A model generated the notes under the pieces. The model did not search any database. It was not told the DNA's origin and saw only the letters and a program-made list of their open reading frames with translations. This document shows positions 35,595 through 43,684 of a DNA stretch of 49,645 nucleotides, piece after piece. A program made the translations under genes and the position numbers. Numbering within the stretch: position 1 is the first letter of the stretch; each line of letters begins with the position of its first letter. Source of the stretch: Acidobacteriota bacterium (GTDB taxonomy: Bacteria; Acidobacteriota; Thermoanaerobaculia; Gp7-AA8); the NCBI GenBank assembly GCA_021781455.1, contig JAJXWV010000038.1:1-49645 (forward strand), read 5' to 3'.

Positions 35595-37550
35595 TCAGTG
35601 AGATCGAAGCGTTCTGGCGACCGACCTGGCGAGCGGGCCGACCGCGTCCTTCGCTTGGCTGTCCGCGTTGATCGAGGTGTACTCGATGGTGGCGCTTCTG
35701 GAGGAGCCGAGCGGTCTGCCGGTCGCCAGATCGTAGGCCGTCAGCGTGACGCGCGACGTGTACAAGGTGTCCTGGCGTCCGTAGTAGCTCAGCTCGCGCT
35801 GTCCCGTCGGATCGATGCGTGCCAGCAGAAGGACCGCGTACCCTTCGCGGCCGAGCCGATCGATCAGCCGCGCCGCAGACGCGTCGCCTCGGCGCAGAAG
35901 ATCCTCGGTCGAGGGAAGGGCCTGCGCGTCGACGACCTCGATCCCGGCCGCTTCGAGCTCGGATTGGAGCACGCTCGACACGGCGCCTGACAGCGCCGCA
36001 TCGCCGCTCGCTGCGACTGCCACACCACCGCGCGATCGGCGGCTGCTCTCAGCTGCGGGCTGACTGTTCCCGGCTGCCGCGTTGCGGCCGGAAGCCGGCG
36101 ACGCCGGATCGGTACGCACACGAGCCGGGGTCGCGGCTCGTCCGCCCTGGGCCGATGCCGTGCCGATTGCAGTTCCGCCGGCCGGAGGTGCTTCCGCCTG
36201 GCTCGACGGCGAATCGTGGCCGGCACCCGCTGGCGGCTGAAGGTATTTCGGATCTTTGGTGTCCGTGACCGCGGACAGATTGATCGGTTCTGAAAGCAGC
36301 ACTCCGTCGGCCGGTTTCGTCGCGGGCGACGCCGTCGCGCTGCTCTGAACCGGTTTCTGGGAATCCGCGTTCGGGCTGTTCTGCTGCCATCGTGCCTGGA
36401 AGTTGCGGACGACTTTCGTTCCGAGCAACACGGCCGCGATTCCGCCGCCAACGAGCAGCACGACTGCAAGCACGGCCACAACGAGCGCCGTGCGCGACGT
36501 CGAACGCCGAGGCGCCGGCGCAGCATTCGGCAGCGTAGCCGGCGAGACGAGGGGAGTCTCGCCGACGGTCGGCGAATCGGTTTTCGACTGGATCACCGTC
36601 GGCACGAGCTGCGCCTCCGGTTTCGGAGTCGGGCGCGAGTCGATGACCTGTGTCGCCGCCGCCGCGATGGCGGCCCGCTCGGCCGTAGACAATGGCGTCT
36701 GCGTCGCCAGGCCGGCCGTGGTGCTTCGAACGCCCTGCGTCGCCAGGCTCTCTTCGAGATCCGCGATGAGCTCGTGGCAGTTCTGATAGCGCTGGCCGCG
36801 ATCCTTGGCCATCATCCGGCCCAGAATGCGTCGCGTCACGGGATCGACTTTGGGATTCAGCGTTGAGACGTCGGCTGGCTCGGTGTCCATGATCTGCTTC
36901 ACGAGCGCGAGAGGACTGTCGCCGCGGAATGGCGGAGTGCCGGTGAGCAGAAGATAGAAACTCACCCCCAGCGCGTAGATGTCGGTCCTGTTGTCCACCT
37001 TCTCGCCCGCGCACTGCTCCGGCGCGAGATACCCGGGGGTTCCGACGAACATGCCGGTTGCAGTGAGCTGAGTCTGGGCATCGACCGGGAGGGCGAGGCC
37101 GAAGTCGGCGATCTTCAGGAGGCCCCGATCGTCGAGAATCAGATTTGCCGGCTTGATGTCGCGGTGAATGATCCCCTTGTCGTGCGCTGCCGCAAGGCCG
37201 TGAGCCGCCTGAAGGATGATCTGGGTCGCGCGCGGGTTGTCGATCTGTCCCTCGGTTCGTAGGAGCTGATCGAGCGAGCGGCCGGAAACGTATTCCATGA
37301 CGAAGAACGGATTGCCCTTGTCTTCGCCGATGAAGTAGATCTGAACGATGTTCGGGTGCGAGAGTCCGGCCGCGGCCTGAGCCTCGCGAACGAACCGCTG
37401 CCGAACTGTCGCGTCTTCGAGCAGTTGTTCGGTGAGGACCTTGATCGCGACGAAGCGATTGAGCGACTCGTCACGAGCCTTGTAGACGATCCCCATCCCC
37501 CCTCGACCGATTTGCGAGACGACCGTGTACTGCCCAATCTTTTCCGGCAT
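35595..37550 (-). CDS. Membrane-anchored Ser/Thr protein kinase (PknB-like)
   Basis: A 651-residue kinase. The cytoplasmic kinase domain (about 8-265) has the glycine loop IGRGGMGIVYKA, Lys37 in FVAIKVL, the catalytic loop IIHRDIKPANLIL, the DFGLALPVD metal loop and VGTPGYLAPEQ. A linker with Pro/Thr-rich text leads to one membrane segment at about 352-378 (TALVVAVLAVVLLVGGGIAA). The outer part is low complexity, then a compact domain of about 130 residues (LQSELEAAGIEVVDAQALPS to RSVARTLRSH) whose pattern resembles outer-membrane lipoproteins of the CsgG/GNA1162 type, suggesting a sensor for envelope signals. It faces away from the next gene and shares a 116-bp intergenic region with it. Confidence 0.9.
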   Translation of the reverse strand: MPEKIGQYTVVSQIGRGGMGIVYKARDESLNRFVAIKVLTEQLLEDATVRQRFVREAQAAAGLSHPNIVQIYFIGEDKGNPFFVMEYVSGRSLDQLLRTEGQIDNPRATQIILQAAHGLAAAHDKGIIHRDIKPANLILDDRGLLKIADFGLALPVDAQTQLTATGMFVGTPGYLAPEQCAGEKVDNRTDIYALGVSFYLLLTGTPPFRGDSPLALVKQIMDTEPADVSTLNPKVDPVTRRILGRMMAKDRGQRYQNCHELIADLEESLATQGVRSTTAGLATQTPLSTAERAAIAAAATQVIDSRPTPKPEAQLVPTVIQSKTDSPTVGETPLVSPATLPNAAPAPRRSTSRTALVVAVLAVVLLVGGGIAAVLLGTKVVRNFQARWQQNSPNADSQKPVQSSATASPATKPADGVLLSEPINLSAVTDTKDPKYLQPPAGAGHDSPSSQAEAPPAGGTAIGTASAQGGRAATPARVRTDPASPASGRNAAAGNSQPAAESSRRSRGGVAVAASGDAALSGAVSSVLQSELEAAGIEVVDAQALPSTEDLLRRGDASAARLIDRLGREGYAVLLLARIDPTGQRELSYYGRQDTLYTSRVTLTAYDLATGRPLGSSRSATIEYTSINADSQAKDAVGPLARSVARTLRSH

Positions 37551-37666
37551 GTGATTTCCTGTTCGCTGCGAGCCAATTCACTTGTTGTGTGCGGTCTATT
37601 GTAGATGGGAGCAGGAACGGGGTCTGACTTTCCGCCCGCGGTCAAAGGCCAGATCCACGCAACTGC

Positions 37667-39016
37667 TTGAAGAATCAAGCTGTACCGGTCGAGCTGCAGG
37701 TCGATCATGGCGTGCAATCCGTTCGCCTCGAGTTAGGCGGACGGGCGTTGGCGACGATCGAGCACGCCCCCTGGTCTGCGCGAGTCGATTTCGGTCCAGA
37801 CCTGATCCCGCAGGACCTCGTCGCAATCGGATACGACGGTCGGGGAGTCGAGGTCGCGCGCACGTCGCAAACGCTCAATCTCCCTCGTCCCGTGGCCGAA
37901 GTGGAGATCGCCATCAGCGAGAACGCCCGACCGGTCGTCGTCGAATTGATCGGGCGCCACCGGACGCATGAGGTCCCGAGAGAGGCGACGCTGTCGCTCG
38001 ACGGAGCGCTCGTTCGCGTCAGCAAGGACTTCCGCGCGAACCTGCCGGAGCTCGACTGGTCACGTCCGCACGTGCTGTCGGCCGAAATGCGTTTCGCGGA
38101 TGGACAGGTCGCGCGGCGCGAAACGGTCCTCAACGGGGGCTTCTCGGATTCGATCGGATCCGAGGTCACGCCGGTGCTGGTCACAATGACAGGAAAACAG
38201 CAGCCGAAGAGTCTGGAAGGTTGCTTTGCGGTCGATGGTGCGGCGCTTCGCACGAGTGCGCTCGAGAGGACCAGCGCTCTCGTGATTCTGGTCAAAGACC
38301 CGGATGCCACCGTAGTGAGGTCCAAACTTCATCCGGTCGTGGCAGGGAGGGCGCGATGGAACCGCAAGGCCGCCGGATGGGAGGCGAGACAGCAGGAGCC
38401 GATCACCGAGGGGCTGAGAGAATGGTGGAACAGCAGAGCCCTCCTCCGCGAGCTTCGGCTCGGCGGCGACACGACGAAGAAGATCCTCTGGCCGGTCTCC
38501 AAACAGTTCGGTGCCCCCGGCGAGCCCAGCTATCAGCTGTTCGAGCCCTCCAACGAGGTCCAGGCGTCGAAAGGAGGCATGTCGTGGCTGCTCACGCGTC
38601 AGGTCACGCCGCCTCCCCCTTCAACCCAACCGCGCCAGTTCGCAGATGCGGTGGCCGTCGCGGGCGTCGCGGCACTCGCCCGCGGAACGCGGCGGGCCGT
38701 AGTTCTGCTCCTCGGCAGTACACCCGACGCGAGCAGCAACACGCCCGCGTCGGTCCGGCGCTATCTCGAAACGATCGGAGTGCCGCTGTTCGTCTGGTCG
38801 GTCGAGGGCCCGCGTCCCGATCTCGCCGGGTCGTGGGGTGCCGTCGACGACATCTCGACGACCGCGGGGCTCGAGCATGCGGTGGCAAGGCTCGATCGCG
38901 CCCTCGCGGAGCAGCGCATCGCCTGGGTCGCGACCTACCCGCTCGCCGCGCTCAGGATCGAGGGTAACGACTCCTGCGGCCTGAAGCCCGTGGCGCGGAC
39001 GATCGCACAGCGTTGA
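37667..39016 (+). pseudogene. VWFA-related acidobacterial-type protein, N-terminus missing
   Basis: A 449-residue frame beginning at TTG 37667; upstream the frame runs 13 codons to a stop with no ATG or GTG. The opening text (VPVELQVDHGVQSVRLELGG) and the following LATIEHAPWSARVDFGPDLI and LIPQDLVAIGYDGRGVEVAR match the Ig-like region of secreted VWFA-related proteins common in Acidobacteria. The C-terminal half (AVAGVAALARGTRRAVVLLL and VRRYLETIGVPLFVWSVEG) looks like a von Willebrand factor A-type fold. Homologues I know carry a signal peptide, which is absent here. The frame starts beside a GGGGTCTGAC motif also seen at other element ends, so truncation by rearrangement is likely. It may still be translated from TTG. 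Confidence 0.5.
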
Positions 39017-39034
39017 GCCCGACGAACGAGGCGT

Positions 39035-39117
39035 TCCCCACTCCCCTTGCATCCCCTCGCCCCGCTGATTGCGATCATGTCGATTCGTCAGATTCGGGCG
39101 GCGGGGCGAGGGGACCA
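39035..39117. repeat. Repeat family B, copy 3
   Basis: About 83 bp: ACTCCCCTTGCATCCCCTCG on the left and GGCGGGGCGAGGGGACC on the right. It is nearly identical to copy 5 in the same orientation 540 bp away. Confidence 0.9.
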
Positions 39118-39217
39118 GCACGCGTGGCTGTTTTGGTCGAGCGTGGGATGGAGCACTCTACTCACCGAAGAGATCTGCCCACCTATGTGACCGCCTCGCT
39201 TTCGAACTGCTTGAACC

Positions 39218-39299
39218 GTCCCCTCGCCCCGCCGCCCAAAGCCAACGAGTTTCGATGAACGAATTCAGCGGGGCGAGGGGATGCAAGGGGAGTGGGGAA
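39218..39299. repeat. Repeat family B, copy 4 (inverted)
   Basis: About 82 bp: TCCCCTCGCCCCGCCG on the left, GCGGGGCGAGGGGATGCAAG and GGGAGTGGGG on the right. It lies in the opposite orientation to copies 3 and 5, directly before the DUF559 remnant. Confidence 0.9.
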
Positions 39300-39360
39300 C
39301 GCCAGGCCTCGATTCTTACCGAGGTATCCTCGGGATGCATGCGGTACCAGGCACGGCCTC

Positions 39361-39560
39361 AGTCGCGCGGACGTGAGAAATGGCTCCGGGCGAACTCTAC
39401 GAAGGCGGAGAAGAAGCTCTGATCCGCATTGGGAGCGCTGTCATTCAAATTTCGAAGGCAGCATCGAATCGGCGCGGTCATCGTCGATTTCTACTGCCGA
39501 AGTCTTCGGCAACATCGCCGACGTTGTGCGACGGATCGAAGACGTTTGTTTGTTTCTCTG
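39361..39560 (+). pseudogene. DUF559 (Vsr-like) endonuclease remnant
   Basis: In one frame the plus strand reads REKWLRANSTKAEKKL, then TGA at 39420-39422, then SALGALSFKFRRQHRIGAV and VIVDFYCRSLR. This is the opening of DUF559 proteins, in which KAEKKLW-x-x-L and FRRQHPIGPYIVDFYC are conserved; the stop replaces the conserved Trp (TGG to TGA). The C-terminal catalytic half (ELDGGQH and onward) is missing. The remnant lies between two copies of repeat B, with copy 5 beginning about where the protein breaks off. Confidence 0.75.
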
Positions 39561-39574
39561 AGTGAGAAGTCGCG

Positions 39575-39658
39575 TTCACCACTCCCCTTGCATCCCCTCG
39601 CCCCGCTGATCGCGATCATGTTGATTCGTCAGATTCGGGCGGCGGGGCGAGGGGACCA
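39575..39658. repeat. Repeat family B, copy 5
   Basis: About 84 bp in the same orientation as copy 3 and sharing its middle part (CAGATTCGGGCGGCGGGGCG). Both are followed by AGCACGCG, so the duplicated unit is a little longer than the hairpin itself. Confidence 0.9.
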
Positions 39659-39765
39659 GCACGCGCCGCTTCTTCGCGCACACGGTCGCGTGAAACCCGA
39701 CACCATGCATCCTCTCAATGCTGGCGTATCTCTCGGGTGTTTCACGGACAACGAGGGAGGAACGC

Positions 39766-41490
39766 TTGAACTACCCGATCTGGCAGATCCCCGCCTCCGG
39801 ACTGCTCATCGCATTCATCGCGGTCGTCCACGTCTTCGTTGCGCATTTCGCGGTTGGCGGCGGGCTCTTTCTCGCGCTGACCGAAGGCAAGGCGCGCCGC
39901 GAGAACGATCCGGCGCTTCTCGATTACGTCCGCCGGCACAGCCGCTTCTTCGTTCTGCTCAGCCTCGTATTCGGCGCGGTCACCGGGGTCGGCATCTGGT
40001 TCACGATTGGCCTGGTGAACCCGGCCGCGACGGCGACGCTGATCAACGCGTTCGTGTGGGGATGGGCCATCGAGTGGACGTTCTTCGGGACCGAGATCGT
40101 GGCCGCGATCGTCTACCTGTACGGCTGGGACCGGCTGAATCCGAAGCAGCACATGACGGTGGCCTGGATCTACTTCACGTCGGCCTATCTCAGCCTCGTC
40201 GTCATCAACGGAATTCTCAGCTTCATGCTCACGCCGGGCCGGTGGCTGGCCACGCGGGAGTTCTGGGACGGCTTCTTCAACCCGACCTACTGGCCTTCGC
40301 TGGCCGTGCGGACACTCGGCTCGATCGGCCTTGCCGGCGTCTACGCGCTCTTCACCACGTCATGGATCACGTCCGATGAGCTGCAGAAGAAAGTGAAGCG
40401 CTATGCCGCGATCGGATGGGTTCTGCCGGTGGCGATTGGACTTCCGTTCGCACTGGCCTGGTTCTTTCACGCCGCGCAGCACGCCGGCGTCCCGGCCGCG
40501 CAGACGTTAGGCGCCGCATCCATTTCCCTTCGCGATCTGATCGCCAGCCTGGGCGGCGCGAAAACGGCCGGACAGCCGATGGCCCAGCGCGCGCTGACCG
40601 TTGCCTTCAGCGCCGCGGCCGCGTCGATCGTGCTTGCGCTGCTCACGCTCGGCATCCGGCAGAAGGCTCTGCTGCGCACGCTGACGGCGGTCATCCTCAT
40701 GGCCGGACTCTTCGCAGTCGGTGGCGCGGAATGGGTTCGCGAGGATCTTCGCAAGCCGTTCGTGATCGGCTCGCACATGTTCGTGAACGGCGTGCGGCTG
40801 CCACCGCCTCAGGGGTCGATCGCCGCGCAGCGGCTCTCCGCGGATGCCTTTCAGATCGATGAGATCGATCGCGCCGGCGTTCTCGCTTCGACGCACTGGG
40901 CTCCGCGTCTGACCGAAGACACAAATGCTCCACCCTCGGTCAAGCACGAGATCGAGGTGGGACGGCAGGTCTTCGTTCTCACCTGTTCGCAGTGCCACAC
41001 CGTCAACGGTTATCTCGCGATCCGCCCGCTGGTCGCGGGAAAAACGTCCGTTGCGCTCGAGCGGACACTCGACGGCCTCGCCGTTCCGCGCGACGCTGCC
41101 GGCCGACCGGCGACATGGTCGACGCCGGGACTCACGGTTGCGACGTGGCGCGAGCGCCGTATGCCTCCGTTCGTCGGGACGGCCGAGGAGAAGCACGGCC
41201 TGGCGGTGTACCTCGCCTCGATCGGCGGCGGAGCGATCATCGAAAACGCTCAGACCGGGGTCACCGGTCGAGCCGCGTTCGAGACGCATTGCTCCGTGTG
41301 CCACGGCGAGGGCTCCGGCCTGCCGCTCGACGTCCGCGTCGCCGGAAAGAGCGAGCAGGAGATCTACAACATGATCGGCCGGCTGCCGCAGCTGAATCCG
41401 GCGATGCCGGACTTCGCCGGCACGGAGCCGGAGCGCCACGCGCTCGCCGCGTATCTCGCCAAACTCGGCGCAGCGAAAGGACGGGGGTGA
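39766..41490 (+). CDS. Cytochrome bd-like subunit I fused to a dihaem cytochrome c
   Basis: A 574-residue membrane protein. About nine membrane segments form a cytochrome bd subunit I-like part. The first segment carries His22 and His27 in VVHVFVAHFAVGGGLFLAL, and WAIEWTFFGTEIVAAIVYL and NGILSFMLTPGRWLA follow. The last ~190 residues are an exported cytochrome c region with two haem motifs: TCSQCHT (Cys407, Cys410, His411) and HCSVCHG (Cys509, Cys512, His513), with later Met residues as possible axial ligands. The start is TTG at 39766 behind GGGAGG; the upstream ATG is not supported. It ends three bases before the next gene, so the two form one unit. It could be an oxidase or a quinol-cytochrome c reductase; the sequence alone does not decide. 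Confidence 0.82.
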   Translation: MNYPIWQIPASGLLIAFIAVVHVFVAHFAVGGGLFLALTEGKARRENDPALLDYVRRHSRFFVLLSLVFGAVTGVGIWFTIGLVNPAATATLINAFVWGWAIEWTFFGTEIVAAIVYLYGWDRLNPKQHMTVAWIYFTSAYLSLVVINGILSFMLTPGRWLATREFWDGFFNPTYWPSLAVRTLGSIGLAGVYALFTTSWITSDELQKKVKRYAAIGWVLPVAIGLPFALAWFFHAAQHAGVPAAQTLGAASISLRDLIASLGGAKTAGQPMAQRALTVAFSAAAASIVLALLTLGIRQKALLRTLTAVILMAGLFAVGGAEWVREDLRKPFVIGSHMFVNGVRLPPPQGSIAAQRLSADAFQIDEIDRAGVLASTHWAPRLTEDTNAPPSVKHEIEVGRQVFVLTCSQCHTVNGYLAIRPLVAGKTSVALERTLDGLAVPRDAAGRPATWSTPGLTVATWRERRMPPFVGTAEEKHGLAVYLASIGGGAIIENAQTGVTGRAAFETHCSVCHGEGSGLPLDVRVAGKSEQEIYNMIGRLPQLNPAMPDFAGTEPERHALAAYLAKLGAAKGRG

Positions 41491-41493
41491 GCC

Positions 41494-42603
41494 ATGTTGA
41501 TCGCACTTCCCAATCTCGATCCGCTTCCTCTTCCGGCGCCGCCCTGGTTCATCTGGGCGCTCCTGATGCTGACGTTCGTCCTGCACCTGCTGGCGATGAA
41601 CTTCGTCCTCGGCGGCTCGATCATCGCAGTCGTTGCGCGATTCGGGCGTGGCGAACACTCGCGACGGCTCGCCGCCTGGCTCGGCAAGCTGATGCCGTCG
41701 GCCGTGGCCACGACGATCACGCTCGGCGTCGCGCCGCTGCTTTTCGTACAGGCGCTGTACGGGCGGTTGTTCTTCACGTCCTCCGTTCTGATGGCGTGGT
41801 TCTGGTTAGGCGTGATTCCGATCCTCATCCTCGCGTACTACGGGACATACTTCATTGCCTTCCGCGGCGAGAAAACAGCGCGTGCGGCGGCGGCCGTGTC
41901 CATCGTCGTGGCCCTCCTCTTCGTGGGAATCGCGTTCGTCTACTGCAACAACATGACGATGATGCTGCGCCCGGAGACGTTCCTCGGACGCTATCTCGCC
42001 GACGGGCGCGGCGTGCAGCTGAACCTTGCCGACTCGACTGTCGTTCCGCGGTTCCTGCACATGCTTTTCGGGGCAGTCGCGGTGGCGGGCGCGTATGTGG
42101 CGGTACACGGTGCAGTGAGAAGGCGATCCGACGAGACCTATGGCGTCTGGGCGATGCAGTACGGCGCCGTCTGGTTCGCGGCATCGACCGCGTTCGCGGT
42201 TCTCGCAGGAGCGTGGTGGACCGCGGCGCTGCCGCGCGATGTGCTGCTGCAACTCGTCGGGCGCAATGCGCTCGCCGCCGTGATCTTCACGCTCGCGATC
42301 GTGGCCGGCCTGGCCGCCTGGGTGCTGATGATTCTCGCGGCGAACGCGGTGGATCCTTCGAAGTTCGTCGCCCGCGGCGGCGAAGCGCTGCTCATTTCAT
42401 TCATCGGCATGGTGCTCACACGCGATCAGGTCAGGCGCGCGATGCTCGATCTCGCGCAGTTTCAGGTCGCCGACCGCGTCGACCCTCAGTGGGGTGTCAT
42501 CGCGATCTTTGCCGTGCTGCTCGTTGTGGCGCTCGCTGTCAGCGCCTGGATGATCGCCATCCTTTTACGGGCGAAGGAGGCTTCCGCAGCGCAGTCCGGA
42601 TGA
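41494..42603 (+). CDS. Multi-pass membrane partner of the cytochrome bd-like protein
   Basis: A 369-residue inner-membrane protein with eight or nine predicted segments, among them WALLMLTFVLHLLAMNFVLG, LGVIPILILAYYGTYFIAF and AVVSIVVALLFVGIAFVYC-like text. His in FVLHLLAMNF and RFLHMLFGAVAVAGAYVAV are placed as in haem-ligating helices, as in subunit I-like proteins. It begins three bases after the preceding gene and continues the same block, so it is very likely the second subunit. Sequence identity to classic CydB is not apparent; a CydA-like fold with a few haem ligands is the better guess. Confidence 0.72.
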   Translation: MLIALPNLDPLPLPAPPWFIWALLMLTFVLHLLAMNFVLGGSIIAVVARFGRGEHSRRLAAWLGKLMPSAVATTITLGVAPLLFVQALYGRLFFTSSVLMAWFWLGVIPILILAYYGTYFIAFRGEKTARAAAAVSIVVALLFVGIAFVYCNNMTMMLRPETFLGRYLADGRGVQLNLADSTVVPRFLHMLFGAVAVAGAYVAVHGAVRRRSDETYGVWAMQYGAVWFAASTAFAVLAGAWWTAALPRDVLLQLVGRNALAAVIFTLAIVAGLAAWVLMILAANAVDPSKFVARGGEALLISFIGMVLTRDQVRRAMLDLAQFQVADRVDPQWGVIAIFAVLLVVALAVSAWMIAILLRAKEASAAQSG

Positions 42604-42649
42604 GGAGCTTCAGGCCTTGACGACGGCGGGGAGCCAGTCCCGAGTCCTG

Positions 42650-42757
42650 AGTCATTCGCGGTGTCTTCTCAGGACTCAGGACTCAGGACTCAGGACTCAC
42701 GACCGGAGCGCCGGCTGCCGGTCTGCCGGTGCGGCGGCAGCCTGCCGCCGCACCGAC
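42650..42757. repeat. AGGACTC tandem repeats and a GC hairpin
   Basis: At 42670-42699 the unit CAGGACT is repeated four times in tandem (related to GAGTCCT at 24.57 kb). At 42729-42753 GTGCGGCGGCAG and CTGCCGCCGCAC form a 12-bp perfect stem around one base. The latter could end transcription of the cytochrome genes, but no T-run follows. Confidence 0.7.
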
Positions 42758-42851
42758 GCGGCCACGATCGACGGAAGAGCACGTGGTCGCGCATCGCGGC
42801 CGCATTCGCCGTGATCCAGGAATGCAGCGGCGCGTGAAGAGCGGTGATCAT
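42690..42851 (-). pseudogene. Remnant of a gene once coupled to blaI
   Basis: An ATG at 42851 overlaps the blaI stop (ATGA), the usual coupling of blaI to a blaR1-type membrane peptidase gene. The frame reads MITALHAPLHSWITANAAAM and then RDHVLFRRSWPRR before running into the GC hairpin and the tandem repeats, stopping after 53 codons. The first ~25 residues are hydrophobic enough for the start of a membrane protein. The assignment to BlaR1 is only by position. Confidence 0.4.
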
Positions 42852-43240
42852 TGCTTCTCTCCCTTGCCACGCCTCGCGCCGGCCGCCTTCGCCTCGAGGT
42901 CCCTCAGATCCTCGAGAGAGAGCTTCCCGGAGTCGATGAGGTGGCTGACGAGCGGGTGCGCGGAGCCGCCGAACAGCGCGAGCAGCTCGTCGATCATCCT
43001 GCGGTAGACGGAGCGCTGGCTGATGAGAGGCCGGAACAGAAGGGCGTTGCCCACCTTTCCTGCCCGCGCCAGCGCCCCCTTCTGCTCGAGGCGCTGCGTG
43101 ATCGTCTGCACGGTCGTGAACGCCGGCCGCTCCGACTCGGGAATCGACTCGAAGGCGTCGCGGACGGACGCGGTTTCGAGACGCCAGTAGTGCTCCATGA
43201 CTTCGAGCTCGAGACGGGAGAGGCGAATGTCGTTGGCCAC
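42848..43240 (-). CDS. blaI: BlaI/MecI-family transcriptional repressor
   Basis: A 130-residue repressor. The winged-helix DNA-binding domain begins LSRLELEVMEHYWRLETASV, with TTVQTITQRLEQKGALARAG as the recognition helix and wing. The C-terminal part (SVYRRMIDELLALFGGSAHP and SLEDLRDLEAKAAG) is the dimerisation helix set typical of BlaI. The GTG start at 43240 follows from the frame. Two perfect operator palindromes lie 13-50 bp upstream, so it very probably represses itself. BlaI proteins are normally relieved by BlaR1, but only a remnant of a coupled gene is found, so the inducer may be lost. Confidence 0.9.
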   Translation of the reverse strand: MANDIRLSRLELEVMEHYWRLETASVRDAFESIPESERPAFTTVQTITQRLEQKGALARAGKVGNALLFRPLISQRSVYRRMIDELLALFGGSAHPLVSHLIDSGKLSLEDLRDLEAKAAGARRGKGEKQ

Positions 43241-43252
43241 GGATGAAATCTA

Positions 43253-43290
43253 AACTACAGCTGTAGTTGGCGTCAACTACAGCTGTAGTT
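43253..43290. promoter_or_regulatory. Double BlaI-type operator
   Basis: AACTACAGCTGTAGTT occurs twice as a perfect 16-bp palindrome (43253-43268 and 43275-43290), centres 22 bp apart (two helical turns). It contains the TACA/TGTA half-sites of BlaI/MecI operators and lies directly upstream of blaI, fitting cooperative binding of two dimers. The -10 region of the blaI promoter probably overlaps it. Confidence 0.85.
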
Positions 43291-43325
43291 TCGTTGCCGA
43301 TCGTTTACCGGGCGGCGAGTCCGGC

Positions 43326-43362
43326 CGCTGAATTTTCACCACAGAGACACAGAGGTACACAG
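43326..43362. repeat. Repeat family E copy
   Basis: GAATTTTCACCACAGAGACA followed by CAGAGGTACACAG. It is the same element as 24607-24655 in the opposite orientation. Confidence 0.75.
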
Positions 43363-43396
43363 CGCAGGCTCGCTCCGCTCGTCCGCAACCGAAATG

Positions 43397-43619
43397 CTGT
43401 CGGACGCTACGCGCCCTCAATCACTTACTGCGTGTCCCGGTTCGGCGGCCTGACGGCCGCCGCTAAATGATGTCGCCGGCTTCGCCGGTTTTGACCGTGG
43501 CCGACTCTTCGGTCATGCCAAGAACAGGCGGCGTAGCCGCCGAAACAATTTAGCGGCGGCCGTCAGGCCGCCGAACTCGCGTCGGTTCGTCAGTGTTGAG
43601 GGCGCGAAGCGCCCGACAG
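43397..43619. repeat. Nested long inverted repeat
   Basis: The inner arms are 28 bp and perfectly inverted: 43441-43468 (TTCGGCGGCCTGACGGCCGC and CGCTAAAT) and 43548-43575 (ATTTAGCGGCGGCCGTCAGG and onward). The outer arms, CTGTCGGACGCTACGCGCCC (43397) and GGGCGCGAAGCGCCCGACAG (43600-43619), are imperfectly inverted. The centre has a GCCGGC-TTC-GCCGG hairpin. No protein text is seen in it. Confidence 0.85.
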
Positions 43620-43684
43620 AATCTCTTCGCGGCGCGAAGAATCTGGAGGTTAGTAGTAGTACAGAGTCGAGTCTTAGCGCGGGG

